Shown: positions 62,401 through 64,000 of the stretch, piece by piece
How positions within the stretch are numbered: position 1 is the stretch's first letter
How the letters are laid out: each line of letters begins with the position of its first letter
Assembly (NCBI RefSeq): GCF_011604685.1
Contig: NZ_CP050063.1
Location: 4,114,501 to 4,178,500, forward strand
Length of the DNA: 64,000 nt
Direction of reading: 5' to 3'
Source: Spirosoma aureum
Lineage (GTDB): Bacteria > Bacteroidota > Bacteroidia > Cytophagales > Spirosomataceae
Program-made: the position numbers and the translations under genes
Notes under the pieces: model-generated
What the model saw: only the letters and a program-made list of their open reading frames with translations
Database searches by the model: none
Told to the model about the DNA's origin: nothing

Positions 62401-64000
62401 ATGAATGGTAGGTTAAGTTGGCTTATATTGGCGGCAGTTAGTCTGCTTTGGCTTCTGAACAAACAGGTAGCTTTGGCTCAGGTTTCTCCCGATGCGTTGA
62501 AACGCTATAAAGCTGCTGTTCAGTTAGTACAGACCGGCAACTATGAGCGAGCTAAAACGGACCTGAATGCAATTATTCTGCGGGAGGATCCATTAGCGCC
62601 TTATGCACATTACTACTATGCTGTTGCGGCATTCCGGCAAAAGAATTTCAACCAGGCCCGGTTGATGATCAAGCAGTTGATGACCCGGTATCCGAATTGG
62701 CATAAATTAGACGACGCCAACTATCTGTTTGCCGCAATTTGTATGGAAACAGGGCAGTTTGAAGATGCATTGGAAGCCATCCAGGAAATTAAGAGCCCCG
62801 CTTTGCGTAATGATGTGTCCAAACTCGAACAGGCGTTTATTGCCCGGATTACTGATCTGAATCGCCTGAAACAGTTGAATAAGGAGTTTCCGGACGATCG
62901 GGTCGTTGGCCTGACATTAATTGATTTTATACAGCGAACGGCTACGGATAAAGATGATCTGGAGTTGTCGGATCGATTGACAAACCGCTTTGGTGTTCCC
63001 GGAACAGTGGTTTCCCGATCGACTAGTACGACACCAGTGGCAACGACGACTACCAACTCAACGTCGGCAGTAACACCCGCCCGAAACACCCGCTCGAAAG
63101 GGTACTACAATGTAGCGGTCATGTTCCCATTTCGGGTCGATGAATTCAATCCCGATAAACGTCAGCGTTCGAATCAATATGTATACGATCTCTATGACGG
63201 GATCAGGATGGCAAAAGCCAGGTTGCAGGATGAAGGCATTACCGTGAATCTGTTCGCCTATGATCTGGACAACGATGCCAACAAAGCGCTTGAACTGGTC
63301 AATAGCCCGGCGTTTGCGCAAACTGACATGATCATTGGGCCTCTCTATGTGGAGCCAAACCGCATTGTATCGGCTTATGCCAATCAGAATAATATATTGT
63401 TGCTAAACCCGATTGCAACGAGCAGCGAGCTGGTGGCTAATCAGCCTATGTCTTTTTTGGCGCAGCCTTCACTGAATCAGCAGGCACTTAAGGTTGCCGA
63501 TCAGGTACGAACGCTAAATGGTTTGCGTCGGGCCGCTATTTATTTCGGTTCCTCACGACGGGATTCATTGCTGGCACTTGCCTACCAAAATGAAATGAAA
63601 CGGCAGAATTATCAAATTGTTGATTTTCGGAAATTAAGCGGCTCAGCACAGACAATGGCCGAGGCCATGCAACTTACGGGTACAGCAACGCCGTCGCGTT
63701 CCCTGAGCACCGTTACCCCTGTTTCATTGGGTCATGTATTTTTAGCCAGTAACAATGAAGAGGATGGTGCCCGCCTTATCGATGCCTTAAGCCGCCGTAA
63801 AGTAAGTGGACCACTGATTGCCACGGCTTCGGCTTTTGATTTCTATAAAACCTCTGCCTCCACATTTACCCGCCGGGATTTATACCTGCTTTATCCTGAT
63901 TTTATCGACTCTGCACGTGAGCCGGTTACCGAATTTCAGGAGGAATACCTGGCAAAACGGAACACCATTCCATCTGTGTTTGCCAGTGAGGGTTATGACA
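62401..64000 (+). CDS. TPR plus periplasmic-binding-domain protein, partial (C-terminus outside window)
   Basis: The frame starts at ATG 62401 and runs off the window, at least 533 residues. A signal peptide (WLILAAVSLLWLLNKQVALA) is followed by TPR repeats (about 30-180: VQLVQTGNYERAKTDLNAII, NFNQARLMIKQLMTRYPNWH). A Thr/Ser-rich linker (about 200-225) leads to a periplasmic-binding-protein type I domain (from about 230: YYNVAVMFPFRVDEFN, NLFAYDLDNDANKALELVNS, DMIIGPLYVEPNRIVSAYAN). This plan resembles LpoA-like activators of penicillin-binding proteins and amino-acid receptors without a transporter. It is likely exported. LpoA-likeness is an impression, not an assignment. Confidence 0.75.
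   Translation, partial: MNGRLSWLILAAVSLLWLLNKQVALAQVSPDALKRYKAAVQLVQTGNYERAKTDLNAIILREDPLAPYAHYYYAVAAFRQKNFNQARLMIKQLMTRYPNWHKLDDANYLFAAICMETGQFEDALEAIQEIKSPALRNDVSKLEQAFIARITDLNRLKQLNKEFPDDRVVGLTLIDFIQRTATDKDDLELSDRLTNRFGVPGTVVSRSTSTTPVATTTTNSTSAVTPARNTRSKGYYNVAVMFPFRVDEFNPDKRQRSNQYVYDLYDGIRMAKARLQDEGITVNLFAYDLDNDANKALELVNSPAFAQTDMIIGPLYVEPNRIVSAYANQNNILLLNPIATSSELVANQPMSFLAQPSLNQQALKVADQVRTLNGLRRAAIYFGSSRRDSLLALAYQNEMKRQNYQIVDFRKLSGSAQTMAEAMQLTGTATPSRSLSTVTPVSLGHVFLASNNEEDGARLIDALSRRKVSGPLIATASAFDFYKTSASTFTRRDLYLLYPDFIDSAREPVTEFQEEYLAKRNTIPSVFASEGYD

Noticed and set aside
1..64000. Insertion sequence, prophage, integrase, CRISPR array or toxin-antitoxin pair
   Set aside because: No transposase, integrase, phage structural gene, spaced direct repeats or toxin-antitoxin signature was seen anywhere; the gene content is chromosomal throughout.

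Overview
The window looks like a chromosomal segment of a Bacteroidota bacterium of the order Cytophagales, most like Spirosoma and relatives. The signs are: type IX secretion (T9SS) components (PorD-like, PorE-like) and two proteins with T9SS type A sorting domains; promoters of the Bacteroidota type (TTG, about 20 bases, TAnnTTTG) and no obvious Shine-Dalgarno sequences; an OstA-like protein, an LptC lipoprotein and a Rho with a very long disordered insertion; and gene orders I recall as usual in this group (coaX, outer-membrane protein, lptC; and bamD, rpoZ, coaBC, porD, recN). The genus is an inference from protein character, not a search result. I see no phage, insertion sequence, CRISPR array, rRNA or tRNA.

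Layout. 1-6720: the start of a PD40/TolB-like protein, a GNAT acetyltransferase, a small secreted protein, a sorbosone-dehydrogenase-like lipoprotein, two long hairpins, an ECF sigma factor overlapping a membrane-anchored beta-barrel-type partner, and a degenerate SGNH-fold protein. 6803-11287: an RND efflux operon (adaptor, permease) with a recognisable promoter. 11739-15508: a CoA-type Nudix hydrolase, a COG2509-type FAD dehydrogenase and glutaryl-CoA dehydrogenase. 15514-17972: a YafY/WYL regulator followed by three small ligand-binding-type proteins. 18017-23858: a BNR-repeat protein, a mini GNAT, a barrel protein, a sterol-desaturase-family enzyme and rho. 24471-27147: coaX, an outer-membrane protein and lptC. 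27171-30382: a Crp/Fnr regulator, an SDR, and a cytochrome c / SCO / lipoprotein operon.

30475-42328 is a core envelope block: recN, porD, coaBC, rpoZ, bamD, a T9SS cargo protein, the OstA-like gene, divergent tilS, and a porE-like OmpA protein. 42458-46861: two SDRs, a DinB protein, a tiny secreted Lys/Thr-rich protein, and a sodium:solute symporter translationally coupled to a 41-residue membrane protein. 46870-50084: a DUF2911 protein, a Nudix hydrolase, a tandem pair of unrecognised small secreted paralogues and a macro-domain protein. 50165-58136: a secreted T9SS-sorted subtilase, a lipoprotein, a membrane protein, an aldehyde dehydrogenase, an M20 amidohydrolase, a Tat-exported sugar-isomerase-like protein and a threonine dehydratase. 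58605-64000: pyrG, yidC and the start of a TPR plus periplasmic-binding-domain protein.

Much of the window serves the cell envelope: OstA-like/LptC (LPS transport), BamD (barrel assembly), YidC (membrane insertion), PorD/PorE (T9SS) and T9SS cargo. The most unusual material is the pair of secreted paralogues, the sigma factor with its membrane-plus-barrel partner, the microprotein coupled to the symporter, the long rho leader, and a set of dissimilar but similarly built inverted repeats beside housekeeping genes, one of which encodes the start of LptC. I found no convincing large novel system.
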